Below are positions 26,483-36,157 of a stretch of 64,000 nt of DNA, in pieces (the first letter of the stretch is position 1; each line of letters begins with the position of its first letter). This stretch comes from Actinomyces sp. Marseille-P3109 (GTDB taxonomy: Bacteria > Actinomycetota > Actinomycetes > Actinomycetales > Actinomycetaceae). The translations under genes and the position numbers were made by a program. The stretch is taken from NCBI RefSeq assembly GCF_900323545.1, contig NZ_OOHN01000008.1:1479144-1543143 (forward strand), read 5' to 3'. The notes under the pieces are model-generated. The model was not told the origin of the DNA. It was given only the letters and a program-made list of their open reading frames with translations, and did no database searches.

Positions 26483-28297
26483 CTACTTCTCCTCCTGTCC
26501 CACGGCCTTGTCTCCGGCCGGCTCGGCCGGGGCGGCTGAGGCCGTCAGTGCCGCGGCGTCGGTCTCCTCGCTCAGGTCCTGGCTGGTCCACATCCTCGCG
26601 TAGCGACCACCAACGGCCAGAAGCTCCTCGTGCGTGCCGCGCTCGGTGATGCGTCCGGCGTCGACGACGAGGATCTGGTCGGCATCGCGGATCGTGGACA
26701 GGCGGTGGGCGATGATGATGACGGTCCGCCCGGCCGCCAGCTGGGACAGGGCCCGGTGGATGTCTCGTTCGGAGGCGGGGTCGGCCTGAGCTGTGGCCTC
26801 ATCCAGGACGAGGACCGGGGCGTCCTGGAGGTAGGCGCGCGCCAGGGTGATGCGCTGGCGCTCTCCACCGGAGAGGAAGCCGCCCGTATCTCCCAGGACC
26901 GTGTCGTAGCCGTGGGGCAGACGTGTGATGCGCTCGTGAATGCAGGCCGCGCGGGCCGCCGCCTCGACCTGCTCCCGGGTGGCGCCGGGACGTCCCAGGG
27001 CGATGTTGTGGTGGACGGACTCGTGGGCCAGGGCCACGTCCTGCAGGACGATCGCCACACGTGAGAGCAGCCAGGGGAAGGTCGCCTCACGCACGTCGAT
27101 GCCGCTAAGGCGCACGGCGCCGTCGTCGACGTCGTAGAAGCGGGCGATGAGGCGGGCCAGGGTCGACTTGCCGCCCCCGGAGGGGCCGACGAGCGCCGTC
27201 ACGGTTCCCGGCTCGGCGGTGAAGGACACACCGTGCAGGACCGGGGAGCCCACCTCGTAGGAGAAGGTGACGCCCTCGACCTCGACACGCCCGGGGACGG
27301 CCCCCTCACCGTCGTCGTGGGTCCCCTCGGGCATCGACGGCTGGGAGAGCAGATCGGCGGTGGCCTGAGCGGCCATCCTGGACTCGTACATGTGCTGCAT
27401 GAGACCGACGAGGATCATGAGCCCCTCCGGCAGCCCGAGGGCCACCAGGAAGAACGGCAGCGTGGCTGACAGCGGCGTCCACCCCTGGGAGGTGAACAGG
27501 ACGGCCAGCAGCGCGACCGTGGTGAAGACCGTGGAGGGGCGCAGGACCGCGGTCATGGCGCTCATACTGCGGCCGGACCGGCTCACCCACGAGTAGGACA
27601 GCCGAGAGAACTCGGCGCGGGCCTGGCTGAAGCGCGTCCGGGAGGCGTCGGTGGCCTGGAACCCCTTGATCTCCTTGATGCCCTCGATCATCTCGACGGT
27701 CGCGGCGGCCAGCGCGGTCTGCGCGGCGCCGAAGCGCTCAGTGATACCTGACATGCCGGCCAGGGTCAGAGACATGATCCCCAGGGCGAGTACCCACAGC
27801 CCGAGCAGCGCGCAGGCCAGTCGCCAGTCGGTCCACAGCAGGTAGGCCGCCCCGGCACCCGCCATGACGACGGCGTTGGTGGCGTCCCCGGGGACGTGGG
27901 CCACGAGGGTGTGGATGGAGGCGGTGTCATCGCAGACCATCTTGCGGATGGTGCCGTGCGGGATCTGCGCAACCTTGCCCAGAGGCAGCCGGCTGATGGC
28001 GTCAACGATCCGCTGGCGCAGGCGGTGACGCAGTCTGGCCTCAGCCAGGTGCGTGATCCCGAGGCCGGCCAGGTACAGGGCCTGGGAGGCGAACAGGGCG
28101 ACGACTGCGATCGCCGCCCAGATCCACAGGCTGCCGCGCCATCCCTCCGGCGAGGTCTCCCCCAGCCAGATAGCCGCCATGTTGCGCATGGCCTCGAAGG
28201 GGACGATGGACATCAGGGCCCCCATAGCGGTCAGTACTCCCGAAACGACCATGGCCCGTCGCGCAGGTCTGATGAGCTCATTGACAGTAACTGTCAT
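26483..28297 (-). CDS. Siderophore-type ABC transporter, fused permease/ATPase (YbtP/IrtA-like)
   Basis: A 604-residue partner of the gene at 24738-26480. Six helices are followed by an ATPase with Walker A GPSGGGKST, signature LSGGERQR and Walker B LVLDEATAQADP. The intracellular segment RLPLGKVAQIPHGTIRKMVCDD is of the YbtP/IrtA kind. It lacks the N-terminal siderophore-interaction (flavin reductase) domain of mycobacterial IrtA. GAGAGGAC lies upstream of the ATG. The first gene of a two-gene operon, its promoter must lie in the 500 bases upstream. Confidence 0.8.
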   Translation of the reverse strand: MTVTVNELIRPARRAMVVSGVLTAMGALMSIVPFEAMRNMAAIWLGETSPEGWRGSLWIWAAIAVVALFASQALYLAGLGITHLAEARLRHRLRQRIVDAISRLPLGKVAQIPHGTIRKMVCDDTASIHTLVAHVPGDATNAVVMAGAGAAYLLWTDWRLACALLGLWVLALGIMSLTLAGMSGITERFGAAQTALAAATVEMIEGIKEIKGFQATDASRTRFSQARAEFSRLSYSWVSRSGRSMSAMTAVLRPSTVFTTVALLAVLFTSQGWTPLSATLPFFLVALGLPEGLMILVGLMQHMYESRMAAQATADLLSQPSMPEGTHDDGEGAVPGRVEVEGVTFSYEVGSPVLHGVSFTAEPGTVTALVGPSGGGKSTLARLIARFYDVDDGAVRLSGIDVREATFPWLLSRVAIVLQDVALAHESVHHNIALGRPGATREQVEAAARAACIHERITRLPHGYDTVLGDTGGFLSGGERQRITLARAYLQDAPVLVLDEATAQADPASERDIHRALSQLAAGRTVIIIAHRLSTIRDADQILVVDAGRITERGTHEELLAVGGRYARMWTSQDLSEETDAAALTASAAPAEPAGDKAVGQEEK

Positions 28298-28795
28298 GCT
28301 GCTGTCCTCTCCTCAGGTTCCTTGATCCCCCTAAGAACGATTCGTCCTGCCTCGTCGGAGCCGCCCCGGGGAGGGGCAGACTCATGACAGATCTCGCGAA
28401 AGAGCAGCTCTCAGTCGAGAACATATTAATCGCAAGATTTCATCGTCCATGTGCTGAACGAGGGGTGAAGGTTCCGTTCCGTCTGGAATAATGCGGACGA
28501 TTGAAGTCCGGGCGTTCCAGAGAAGAGGTACCTTCGCGGTGAAGGATACCGGGATATGCCCGCGGGTGAGGGTGGAATCAGGCAGAGTCGCGGCAATCAG
28601 GCAGGCCAGGATGGCAGGAGCGCTGCCAGGACGCGGCCTGGGGGCTACCTGGAGACGACGCTCCGACAGGCGGCCGGGATCAGCGCCTCACGGCCTCCGG
28701 CGATCCACATCGACGTCGACTCCAACACCCCCAGGCTCAACTGAGGCACGAGATCGGGGCCAGTGCGGTTGGTGCTCCATCCGAGCACCGTTGAA
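28298..28795. other. Gene-free stretch upstream of the YbtPQ-like pair
   Basis: No convincing gene. The part nearest the transporter, around 28425-28445, is A+T-rich and likely holds its promoter. An imperfect inverted repeat (GGTACCTTC and GAAGGATACC around a GCGGT centre) lies at about 28527-28550. I looked for an iron box like the one at 61480 and did not find one. The 3' end of the glycosyltransferase gene bounds the stretch. Confidence 0.5.
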
Positions 28796-30019
28796 TCAGG
28801 CCCGAGACGAGCCACCACCAACGAGGGAAAGCTCGAGCAGCAGGTCAACCGCTGCATCAACTCCCGGATCGTCCGCCGTTCGATAAGCCAAGCCATGCGC
28901 AGCCTCATCATAGGACCCGCTCACGAGCTCCTCGATACGCGACACAAGAACAGGACGCGTCAGCTCTCCCCGCTGAGCATCGATATAGTCCGGCCCCGCC
29001 CCATTACGGAACACGGTTTGCGCGTGAAAATGCTGATCTCCCCCGAAGGCAATCACCAAGCACGGCACGCCGGCACGCGCCCCGGCCCCCGTAGCACCCA
29101 AGGAACCATGGCAGATCATCCCGCGACACTGCGGTAACACGGCGCCGTACGGCACCCTCGCAACACCAATAATTCCATTCCTCTCACCGTTGGGACGGCT
29201 GGGGTCGACAATAATTGCCCGCAATTTCCGCTCCAGCAGAATCTCTTCAATCCAGGTCCGAGCCTGCGGTAGACGGAAGGACACCACGCTACCGAAAGTG
29301 ACGAGCAACGGAGCATCTCCGCGACCAAGGAAGTTTTCCACCTGCGCATCGAGACGCTCAGAGGCAGAGGAGTTATCAATCCATTCCCCAGTTACATACA
29401 CATTGCTCCCCCAAGCCGGATCCGGCGGATTGAGCGAAGGACTGAACTGGTAGATCGTTCTCACACGCCTTGGAACAGACCGCCGAGAAAGGCCTAGACG
29501 GCGCCGCCACGCGCTCATCACCGGAGCCATTGCCCAGACCATCATGAGGTTCGACAACCGGTGTATGACTGGCGCTCGCCATGTACCGTCATGGCGACGA
29601 GGATCCACTAAACTGTACGACCGACAGGGATCACTGGGGTAGACCTGCACGCGTACGCACGGCACACCTGCTGCCGCAGAGAGAAGACGCGCCACTTCCC
29701 CGAACTGGTTGTACATGACGACGTCGACATCTCGCATCACCCCTTCCAGGGCATCGAATATCCCGGGGTTGCCGAGCATCTCGCGAACACCCCGAACCGC
29801 ATCCGCAACACTCTCAACATCACCCAGCAAACGTCTCATGAGCTGCTCACAGCTTCCAGGAACAGCAATGTAGTCAATTCCGTCCGCTTCTACGCGAGCA
29901 GCGAACTCCTGGAATCCCGCAATCATCATCTTATGACCGCGCTCAGCAAGACGCCTCCCCAGCACGATGAACGGGGAGACATCACCTTCAGAACCCAGAA
30001 CGACTGCAAGAGCCTTCAC
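28796..30019 (-). CDS. Family 1 (MGT-type) glycosyltransferase
   Basis: A 407-residue GT-B enzyme. The N-terminal ALAVVLGSEGDVSPFIVLG matches the GSRGDVxPxxALG signature of family 28/family 1 enzymes, and the nucleotide-sugar region near residue 310 reads CHGSLGATGAGARAGVPCLV then FGGDQHF. Such enzymes transfer a sugar from UDP- or TDP-sugar to small molecules. The start is GTG at 30019 with AAGGG upstream; an earlier ATG at 30118 is less likely. Base composition is less GC-rich than its neighbours, suggesting transfer. Its position suggests modification of the metallophore, as IroB does with enterobactin, but that is inference. The 167 bases upstream are A+T-rich and hold its promoter. Confidence 0.83.
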   Translation of the reverse strand: MKALAVVLGSEGDVSPFIVLGRRLAERGHKMMIAGFQEFAARVEADGIDYIAVPGSCEQLMRRLLGDVESVADAVRGVREMLGNPGIFDALEGVMRDVDVVMYNQFGEVARLLSAAAGVPCVRVQVYPSDPCRSYSLVDPRRHDGTWRAPVIHRLSNLMMVWAMAPVMSAWRRRLGLSRRSVPRRVRTIYQFSPSLNPPDPAWGSNVYVTGEWIDNSSASERLDAQVENFLGRGDAPLLVTFGSVVSFRLPQARTWIEEILLERKLRAIIVDPSRPNGERNGIIGVARVPYGAVLPQCRGMICHGSLGATGAGARAGVPCLVIAFGGDQHFHAQTVFRNGAGPDYIDAQRGELTRPVLVSRIEELVSGSYDEAAHGLAYRTADDPGVDAAVDLLLELSLVGGGSSRA

Positions 30020-30186
30020 AATACAACACCCTTCTAACCGCAGTGAAATAACGCAACTATTTTCCGATGCAAGCCACTCATACGCGGCCACAACCATCCA
30101 GTCAGATATTGACGACACAAGAAAAACTCATGACGCACAAACGACACCGTGACAGCACCTCCCAATCATCCAAATACATCAGTTCA

Positions 30187-32487
30187 TCACGTCAAGGCGG
30201 GGAGCTCTATCGTGGCCGTCATATCCTCATTCACCGCTCCAGGAGAACCATGAGCCATGGCCCAGCAGGCGACCTCCGACAACGGTGCCGATGACAACGA
30301 CGCCAGGACGCCTGTCCTCCAGTTCCACTTCGGAGGCTGAGAGGAAACCCTGGATGTTGATGTCTCTGAACCGATGGAGGTGTGACCCATGAACTGGGCC
30401 GCGTGGAGTCGGGTGTAGGTGCCGTCGGCCGCGATGAGCTCATCGTGGCTGCCCTGCTCGACGATGTCGCCGTGCTCCATGACCAGGATGGTGTCGGCGT
30501 CGCGGATCGTGGACAGGCGGTGGGCGATGATGAAGCTCGTGCGGCCCTGGCGCAGCGCGTTCATGGCCTGCTGGACCAGCAGCTCGGTGCGGGTGTCCAC
30601 GCTGCTGGTGGCCTCATCGAGGATGAGCACGGCCGGGTTGGCCACGAAGGCCCGCGCGATCGTGAGCAGCTGGCGCTCGCCGGCGGAGATGTTCGCGGCG
30701 TCCTCCTCCAGAACAGTGTCGTATCCCTGCGGCAGGGCCTTGATGATGTGGTCGACGAAGCACGCCCTGGCAGCGGCCTCGACCTCGGCATCACTGGCCC
30801 CGGGGCGCCCGTAGCGGATGTTCTCGCGGATCGTGCCGGCGAACAGCCACGGGTCCTGCAGGACCATGCCGGTGCGACGGCGCACGTTGTGGCGCGTCAT
30901 GGTGGCGATGTCGCGCCCGTCGAGCAGGATGCGCCCGCCGTCCGGCTCGTAGAAGCGCATGAGCAGGTTGACCAGGGTGGTCTTGCCCGCTCCCGTGGGC
31001 CCCACGATCGCGACCGTGTGTCCGGGGTCGACCCGCAGCGACAGGTCACCGATGAGCTCGACCTCCGGGCTGTAGGAGAAGCGCACATGCTCCATCTCGA
31101 TAACACCCGCCTGCTGGCCGACCACATTGGGCAACTGTGAGGACCCCGCCTGGTCGGTCGTCCCCGCTACCGGGGAGCTTTGCCTGCCGGCGGACGCGAG
31201 TGTTCCAGCGACGCCATATGTACTGCCGGCGGTGCGGGTAGCGGGGGTGTCGGGGCGCTCCTCGTCGGCGTCGAGCAGCTCGAAGATCCGCTCGGCGCTG
31301 GCGGTGCCGGACTGCACGGCCGTGGCCATGCCGCCGAGCTGACTCATTGGTCGGTTAAGTTGTTGGGAGTACTGGATGAAGGCCTGCACGTCGCCCAGGC
31401 GCAGGGACCCGGAGGCGACCATGGCGCCGCCGACCACCGCGATGGCCACGTAGGTGAGGTTCCCGATGACCAGCATGATCGGCATCATGATCCCGGAGAG
31501 GAACTGCGCGCGCAGCGAGGCGGCGTAGAGCTCCTCGTTCTCGGCGGCGAAGGCCTCGCGCACCGCCTCGGTGCGCCCGTAGACCTGGACCAGGGCGTGT
31601 CCGGAGAAGGACTCCTCCACCCGGGTGTTGATCCGCCCGGTGCGCGCCCACTGACTGGTGAAGGCCTTCTGCGAGCGCGGCCCGATACCGGCGAAGACCA
31701 CGCCCATGAGCGGGAAGATGACCAGCGCCACCAGCGCCAGGCGCCAGGAGATGGAGAACATCATCCCCAGCACGCCCACGACCGTGAGGATCGAGGTCAG
31801 GGCGCTGGACAGGGACTGCTGGAGGGTGTTGGTGATGTTGTCGACGTCGTTGGTCACCCGGCTGAGCAGCTCTCCGCGCGCGACGGTGTCGAAGTAGCTC
31901 AGCGGCAGACGGTGGACCTTGTCCTCCACCCGGGCGCGCAACCGGAACAGGACCCTGACCGTGACGCGGTTGAGGAGCCAGCCCTGCAGCCAGTTCAGGA
32001 CCGCCGAGCCGATATAGAGGGCCAGCACCACCGACAGGACCCGCCCCAGACGGGTGTAGTCGATGCCCACACCCTGCAGCACACTCTCGAAGATGACGTT
32101 GGTGGCCTGACCCAGCACCTTGGGGGCCGCCACCGCCAGCACCACCGTGCCCACCGCGGCCAGGGCCACAACCACCAACGAGACCCGGTAGGCGCCCAGC
32201 AGCCCGACCATCCGCTTGAAGGAGGGCCAGAAGACCTCGGCCCTGCCCGAGGCCGGACCAGAAGCCAACTCACCAAGAGATGCCTGCGCCCCAGCCACCG
32301 GCTCGACGTCCTCCCCGCCGGACTCCGGCGCCGTCATGATCACCGAGTCGCGGACCGGGGCCTGCGCAGGTACACGACGACCTCTCCGGGCTCTCCGTGA
32401 AAAGCACAACCAGCCGGTGGCCCTGCGCGCGTGCCGCGGCCCACCGGACAGTCGCGATCGCTTCCGAGGACTTACCGAGGCATTCAT
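30187..32487 (-). CDS. Heterodimeric ABC exporter, canonical-site subunit
   Basis: Up to 766 residues: a six-helix exporter domain (GAYRVSLVVVALAAVG onward) and an ATPase with Walker A GPTGAGKTT, signature ISAGERQLL and Walker B VLILDEATSSVD, with the catalytic Glu present. A linker of about 45 residues separates the two. It overlaps its partner gene by ATGA at 32484-32487. The first 50 residues are Arg-rich and look non-native, so MTAPESGG at 32337 may be the true start. A tail of about 65 residues follows the usual end of the ATPase. The family includes BmrCD-like drug exporters; the substrate is unknown. Confidence 0.85.
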   Translation of the reverse strand: MNASVSPRKRSRLSGGPRHARRATGWLCFSRRARRGRRVPAQAPVRDSVIMTAPESGGEDVEPVAGAQASLGELASGPASGRAEVFWPSFKRMVGLLGAYRVSLVVVALAAVGTVVLAVAAPKVLGQATNVIFESVLQGVGIDYTRLGRVLSVVLALYIGSAVLNWLQGWLLNRVTVRVLFRLRARVEDKVHRLPLSYFDTVARGELLSRVTNDVDNITNTLQQSLSSALTSILTVVGVLGMMFSISWRLALVALVIFPLMGVVFAGIGPRSQKAFTSQWARTGRINTRVEESFSGHALVQVYGRTEAVREAFAAENEELYAASLRAQFLSGIMMPIMLVIGNLTYVAIAVVGGAMVASGSLRLGDVQAFIQYSQQLNRPMSQLGGMATAVQSGTASAERIFELLDADEERPDTPATRTAGSTYGVAGTLASAGRQSSPVAGTTDQAGSSQLPNVVGQQAGVIEMEHVRFSYSPEVELIGDLSLRVDPGHTVAIVGPTGAGKTTLVNLLMRFYEPDGGRILLDGRDIATMTRHNVRRRTGMVLQDPWLFAGTIRENIRYGRPGASDAEVEAAARACFVDHIIKALPQGYDTVLEEDAANISAGERQLLTIARAFVANPAVLILDEATSSVDTRTELLVQQAMNALRQGRTSFIIAHRLSTIRDADTILVMEHGDIVEQGSHDELIAADGTYTRLHAAQFMGHTSIGSETSTSRVSSQPPKWNWRTGVLASLSSAPLSEVACWAMAHGSPGAVNEDMTATIELPALT

Positions 32488-34217
32488 GCTGTGGTTTCCG
32501 CCCCGAGCTGGGAGGTGACGATCTCGCGGTAGACGGGGCAGGTGGCCAGCAGGCTCTTGTGGGTGCCGCTGCCCACCAGGTGGCCGCCGTCCAGGACGAG
32601 GATCTGGTCGGCCTCGACGATCGTGGAGATGCGCTGGGCCACGATCACCTTCGTGATGCCGGCCGTCGCCGGCCCCATGGCCTCGCGCAGCCGCGCGTCA
32701 GTGGACACGTCCAGGGCCGAGAAGGAGTCGTCGAAGATGAGGATGTCCGGCCGGCGCACCAGGGCCCGGGCGATCGCCAGGCGCTGACGCTGACCGCCAG
32801 AGACGTTCGTGCCACCCTGGGCGATGGAGGCCTGGAGGCCCCCGTCCATCGCCTCAACGAAGTCCTTGGCCTGGGCGACCTGAAGGGCCTCCCACAGCTC
32901 GTCGTCGGTGGCCTGCTCGCGCCCCAGACGCAGGTTGGAGGCCACGGTCCCGGCGAACAGGAAGGGCTGCTGGGGCACGAGCCCCATCTGCGACCACAGC
33001 GCCTCGGGGTCGGCCTCGCGCACGTCGGTGCCGCCGATGAGCACCTGCCCGCTGCTGGCCTGAAGCAGCCGGGCCAGCAGCCGCACCACCGTGGACTTGC
33101 CCGACGCCGTCGAGCCGACGATCGCCGTCGTCGTACCGGGCTGGACCGTGAAGCTCACCTCCGCCAGGACACGGGCGTCGGCGTCGGGGTAGACGAAGGT
33201 GACGTCCCGCATCTCAACCGTTCCGGGAGCCGGGAAGCTGGTCACGGCCCCCGGCACCGAGACGATAGCCGGCGCGGTGGCCAGTACCTCGCTGATGCGC
33301 TCGGCGCACACGGCGGCGCGCGGGATCATGATCGTCATGAAGCTCGCCATGACGATGCCCATGAGGATCTGCATGAGGTAGGACATGAAGGCGATGAGGG
33401 TGCCGACCTCCACGTCACCGTCACCGACCTGGTGCCCGCCAAACCAGATGACACCCACGATCGTGACATCCAGCACCAGCATCACCAGCGGGAACAGCAG
33501 CACGAAGAGCTGGCCCACCCTCTCACCGACCCAGGCGATATCAGTGTTGGCCCCCTCGAAGCGCCGCGTCTCGGCCTGCTCGCGCACGAAGGCGCGGATC
33601 ACCCGGATACCGGTGAGCTGCTCGCGCATCACCCGGTTGATGGCGTCGAGCCTGTCCTGGTAGGAGCGGAACAGGGGCAGCATCCGGCCCACGATGCCGC
33701 CCACCGCCACCAGCAGGACCGGCACCGACACCCCGATCAACCACGACAGGCCCGGCGCCCGGGTGACCGCCATGATGATGCCGCCCACCGCCATGAATGG
33801 CGCCGTCACCAGCATCGTGGCACTCATCATCACCAGCATCTGGACCTGCTGGACGTCATTGGTATTACGGGTGATGAGCGAGCCCACCCCGAAAGCGGAG
33901 ATCTCCCGCTCACAGAAGCCACTGACCCGGTCGAAGACCTCGCCGCGCAGGTCCCGGCCCATGCTCATCGCCGCGCGCGCCGCGAGATAGGTCGCCGCGA
34001 CCGAACACACGCCCTGGGCCAGGCTGACCCCCAGCATGAACGCGCCCATCCGCCAGATGTAGCCGGTGTCCCCGGTGGCCACACCCTTGTCGATGATGTC
34101 GGCGTTGAGGGTGGGGAGGTACAGGGAGGCCATCACCTCAGCGAACTGAAGCACCAACACACACAGCAACAGGGCTACATACGGACACAGACACCTACGC
34201 AGCAGCGCAATAAGCAC
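32484..34217 (-). CDS. Heterodimeric ABC exporter, degenerate-site subunit
   Basis: A 577-residue fused permease/ATPase. Walker A is GSTASGKST, signature VSGGQRQR, and Walker B LIFDDSFSALD, in which Asp replaces the catalytic Glu. That is the usual mark of the degenerate site in heterodimeric exporters, matching the canonical Glu of its partner at 30187-32487. The start is GTG at 34217 with TTTGGAGA just upstream. Only about 70 bases separate it from the insertion sequence, so its original promoter may have been displaced. Confidence 0.87.
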   Translation of the reverse strand: MLIALLRRCLCPYVALLLCVLVLQFAEVMASLYLPTLNADIIDKGVATGDTGYIWRMGAFMLGVSLAQGVCSVAATYLAARAAMSMGRDLRGEVFDRVSGFCEREISAFGVGSLITRNTNDVQQVQMLVMMSATMLVTAPFMAVGGIIMAVTRAPGLSWLIGVSVPVLLVAVGGIVGRMLPLFRSYQDRLDAINRVMREQLTGIRVIRAFVREQAETRRFEGANTDIAWVGERVGQLFVLLFPLVMLVLDVTIVGVIWFGGHQVGDGDVEVGTLIAFMSYLMQILMGIVMASFMTIMIPRAAVCAERISEVLATAPAIVSVPGAVTSFPAPGTVEMRDVTFVYPDADARVLAEVSFTVQPGTTTAIVGSTASGKSTVVRLLARLLQASSGQVLIGGTDVREADPEALWSQMGLVPQQPFLFAGTVASNLRLGREQATDDELWEALQVAQAKDFVEAMDGGLQASIAQGGTNVSGGQRQRLAIARALVRRPDILIFDDSFSALDVSTDARLREAMGPATAGITKVIVAQRISTIVEADQILVLDGGHLVGSGTHKSLLATCPVYREIVTSQLGAETTA

Positions 34218-34290
34218 GTCTCCAAATCTAACAGATGACAGGCATCAGCGGAGCCTCAGTGAGATTTTCCACGGTTTAGATGCATTGGTG

Positions 34291-36028
34291 TCAGACCTGA
34301 GTCCTGACAGTTTAGTGCCCGTTTGGGGTGTCAGATCTCGGGGGCGATGTCTAGCGCGTTGAGGATGGTCTGGGCTTGGGGCGTGAGTGGGTGGCTAGCG
34401 GTGATCGTCTGGCCGGCTAGGTGGATCTGGGCGGTCTGGATTGGTTTGAGTGTATGGATGATCTTCTTGATTGATGTGCCGGTGGTGTCTTGGAGGTAGC
34501 GGGCGACGGCGAGAGCGGTGATCACCATGGTCAAGTGCGCTTCGATGGAGTCTTTGCGGTGGTGGAAGATCGGGCGGGCGCGCAGGTCGTGCTTGCTCAT
34601 TCGCCATGACTGCTCCACGTGCCACAGGCTCCGGTAGGAGCTGACGACCTCAGCAGCATTCATGCGCTTACTTGTCATATTGGTGACATAGCCCTTCAGG
34701 CCCGCTGTTGCGCGGGCCCGCTTGAGGGATGCCTCATCAAGTGACAAGTGGTCTGCGGATCCCTTCACGAACCTGGGGCGGCGGGCAGTCTTCTCGCCGT
34801 CGATCACAGCCTTGGCCTTATTCTCCTGCGCCGTCAGGGTCGTGTTGTCGTGGGCGAAGCGCTTGGCGCTGTAGTGCCACACGACCCGCCACGACTCCGG
34901 GTTGTCCTGCGGCGTCCAGGCCGGGCGGCTCCTGAACTTCGACCTGCCCTTGAGAGACTTGATTCCCTTCCTGGGAGTGGTGGTCTCGATGATCTGGCCA
35001 TCGGTATAGGCCTCACCGTGGAAATGCGTGTGCTCGGCCAGGTCCCAGGGCGCCTTGGTGGTCTTGGACCCGACGATGAACGACAAACCAGCCTTATCCA
35101 AGGCGGTCAGGTTCGTGTAGGACATCATGCCGGCATCCGCCACCACCACCAGGTCTGCCGGATCGACACCATGGGCGTCCAGGAAGCCTTGGACCGTGGG
35201 TACGATGGTCTTGGTCTCGGCGTGGTTTCCTTCCCAGCACCCCACCTGGAGGGGGAAGCCGCCTCTATCGACGAGCATGCCGACCGTGATCTGCGGATCT
35301 ACCCTGCGCTCTTTGGAGAAACCGACCTTGCGCAGGTCATCCTCCGTCTCCGTCTCGAAGTACAACGTGGTCACGTCGTATAAGACCAGTGAGAGGTCAC
35401 CGCAGGCGTTGACACGCTTGTAGAGGGCGGCCTGGATACTGCTCCTCCAGTCATTGTCGACGCAACTGGCCAGCGACCGGTAGAGCGTACGGACCGTCAG
35501 CGGCTGAACCCCGATCTCGCCCAGCACCCGCGGAACCTGCGCCTTGCTGGTGGGCTCCACCAGCCGTGCGAAGACCATCTGCTTAAAGCCCTCATCGCCG
35601 TCGACCGCCTCGCCCAGACCAAGGACCTCCCAGGCATGAGACAGGACCTGGATCAGCAGCGCGCTCGTCGTAGCGCCCATCAGGGCGCTGCCCGACACGA
35701 TCGGCTTGGGCGCGCCGACCAGGGCTTCCAGGTCCAAGCTCGTCTGGCCCGCCTGAGCGATCTGGCGAGCCTTTTCCATCAGGACGGCGAGCTCGGCCTC
35801 ATCATGAGCCGAGCCAACGTGCTTAACCATGCGCCTACCGCGGCTCTTGAACACGACCTTGACCGCCGTCGCCCCAGAAGACGTCACATAAGTGTTGATC
35901 GAAGGCGTCACCCACCAACCCTACACACCCCGAATTAGTGCCCGAACCAACTCAGCCACCCGCACAATCCCAACGAAAACCCACCACCAACACCTTCAAC
36001 CAACAAAAAAGTCAGGAGTCAGGTCAGA
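34291..36028 (-). mobile_element. IS1634-type insertion sequence
   Basis: A single transposase gene is flanked by inverted repeats: TCAGACCTGAGTCCTGAC at 34291-34308 and its near complement at 36011-36028 (16 of 18 positions match). I could not identify a target-site duplication with confidence, so the exact ends may differ by a few bases. It lies between the phosphopantetheinyl transferase gene and the heterodimeric exporter genes. Confidence 0.82.
34331..35911 (-). CDS. IS1634 family transposase
   Basis: A 526-residue DDE-type transposase. It begins VTPSINTYVTSSGATAVKV and has the family regions LVLYDVTTLYFETE, VVADAGMMSYTNL (second catalytic Asp) and YRSLWHVEQSWRMSKHDL (YREK-like catalytic Glu region). 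The frame is uninterrupted and of normal family length, so it may still be active. The start is GTG at 35911. It is read in the same direction as the flanking metallophore genes. Confidence 0.9.
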   Translation of the reverse strand: MTPSINTYVTSSGATAVKVVFKSRGRRMVKHVGSAHDEAELAVLMEKARQIAQAGQTSLDLEALVGAPKPIVSGSALMGATTSALLIQVLSHAWEVLGLGEAVDGDEGFKQMVFARLVEPTSKAQVPRVLGEIGVQPLTVRTLYRSLASCVDNDWRSSIQAALYKRVNACGDLSLVLYDVTTLYFETETEDDLRKVGFSKERRVDPQITVGMLVDRGGFPLQVGCWEGNHAETKTIVPTVQGFLDAHGVDPADLVVVADAGMMSYTNLTALDKAGLSFIVGSKTTKAPWDLAEHTHFHGEAYTDGQIIETTTPRKGIKSLKGRSKFRSRPAWTPQDNPESWRVVWHYSAKRFAHDNTTLTAQENKAKAVIDGEKTARRPRFVKGSADHLSLDEASLKRARATAGLKGYVTNMTSKRMNAAEVVSSYRSLWHVEQSWRMSKHDLRARPIFHHRKDSIEAHLTMVITALAVARYLQDTTGTSIKKIIHTLKPIQTAQIHLAGQTITASHPLTPQAQTILNALDIAPEI

Positions 36029-36157
36029 TCCTTTGACGACACCTGTCCCGACATGGGCGCATGAACTTTAATGTTCACCCTCCGATACGGACAGTAAGCG
36101 GCCAGCGACTCAGCGCTCCGGGCGCTCGTCAAACGACCACGCCCGCTGCATCAACAC

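Noticed and set aside
28491..28911. Short frames on both strands between the YbtPQ-like pair and the glycosyltransferase
   Set aside because: They have no ribosome-binding sites or conserved features, and one runs into the glycosyltransferase gene on the same strand in another frame.
34261..36040. Target-site duplication around the insertion sequence
   Set aside because: I tried several end positions next to the inverted repeats and found no matching 4-8 base direct repeat, so none is claimed.
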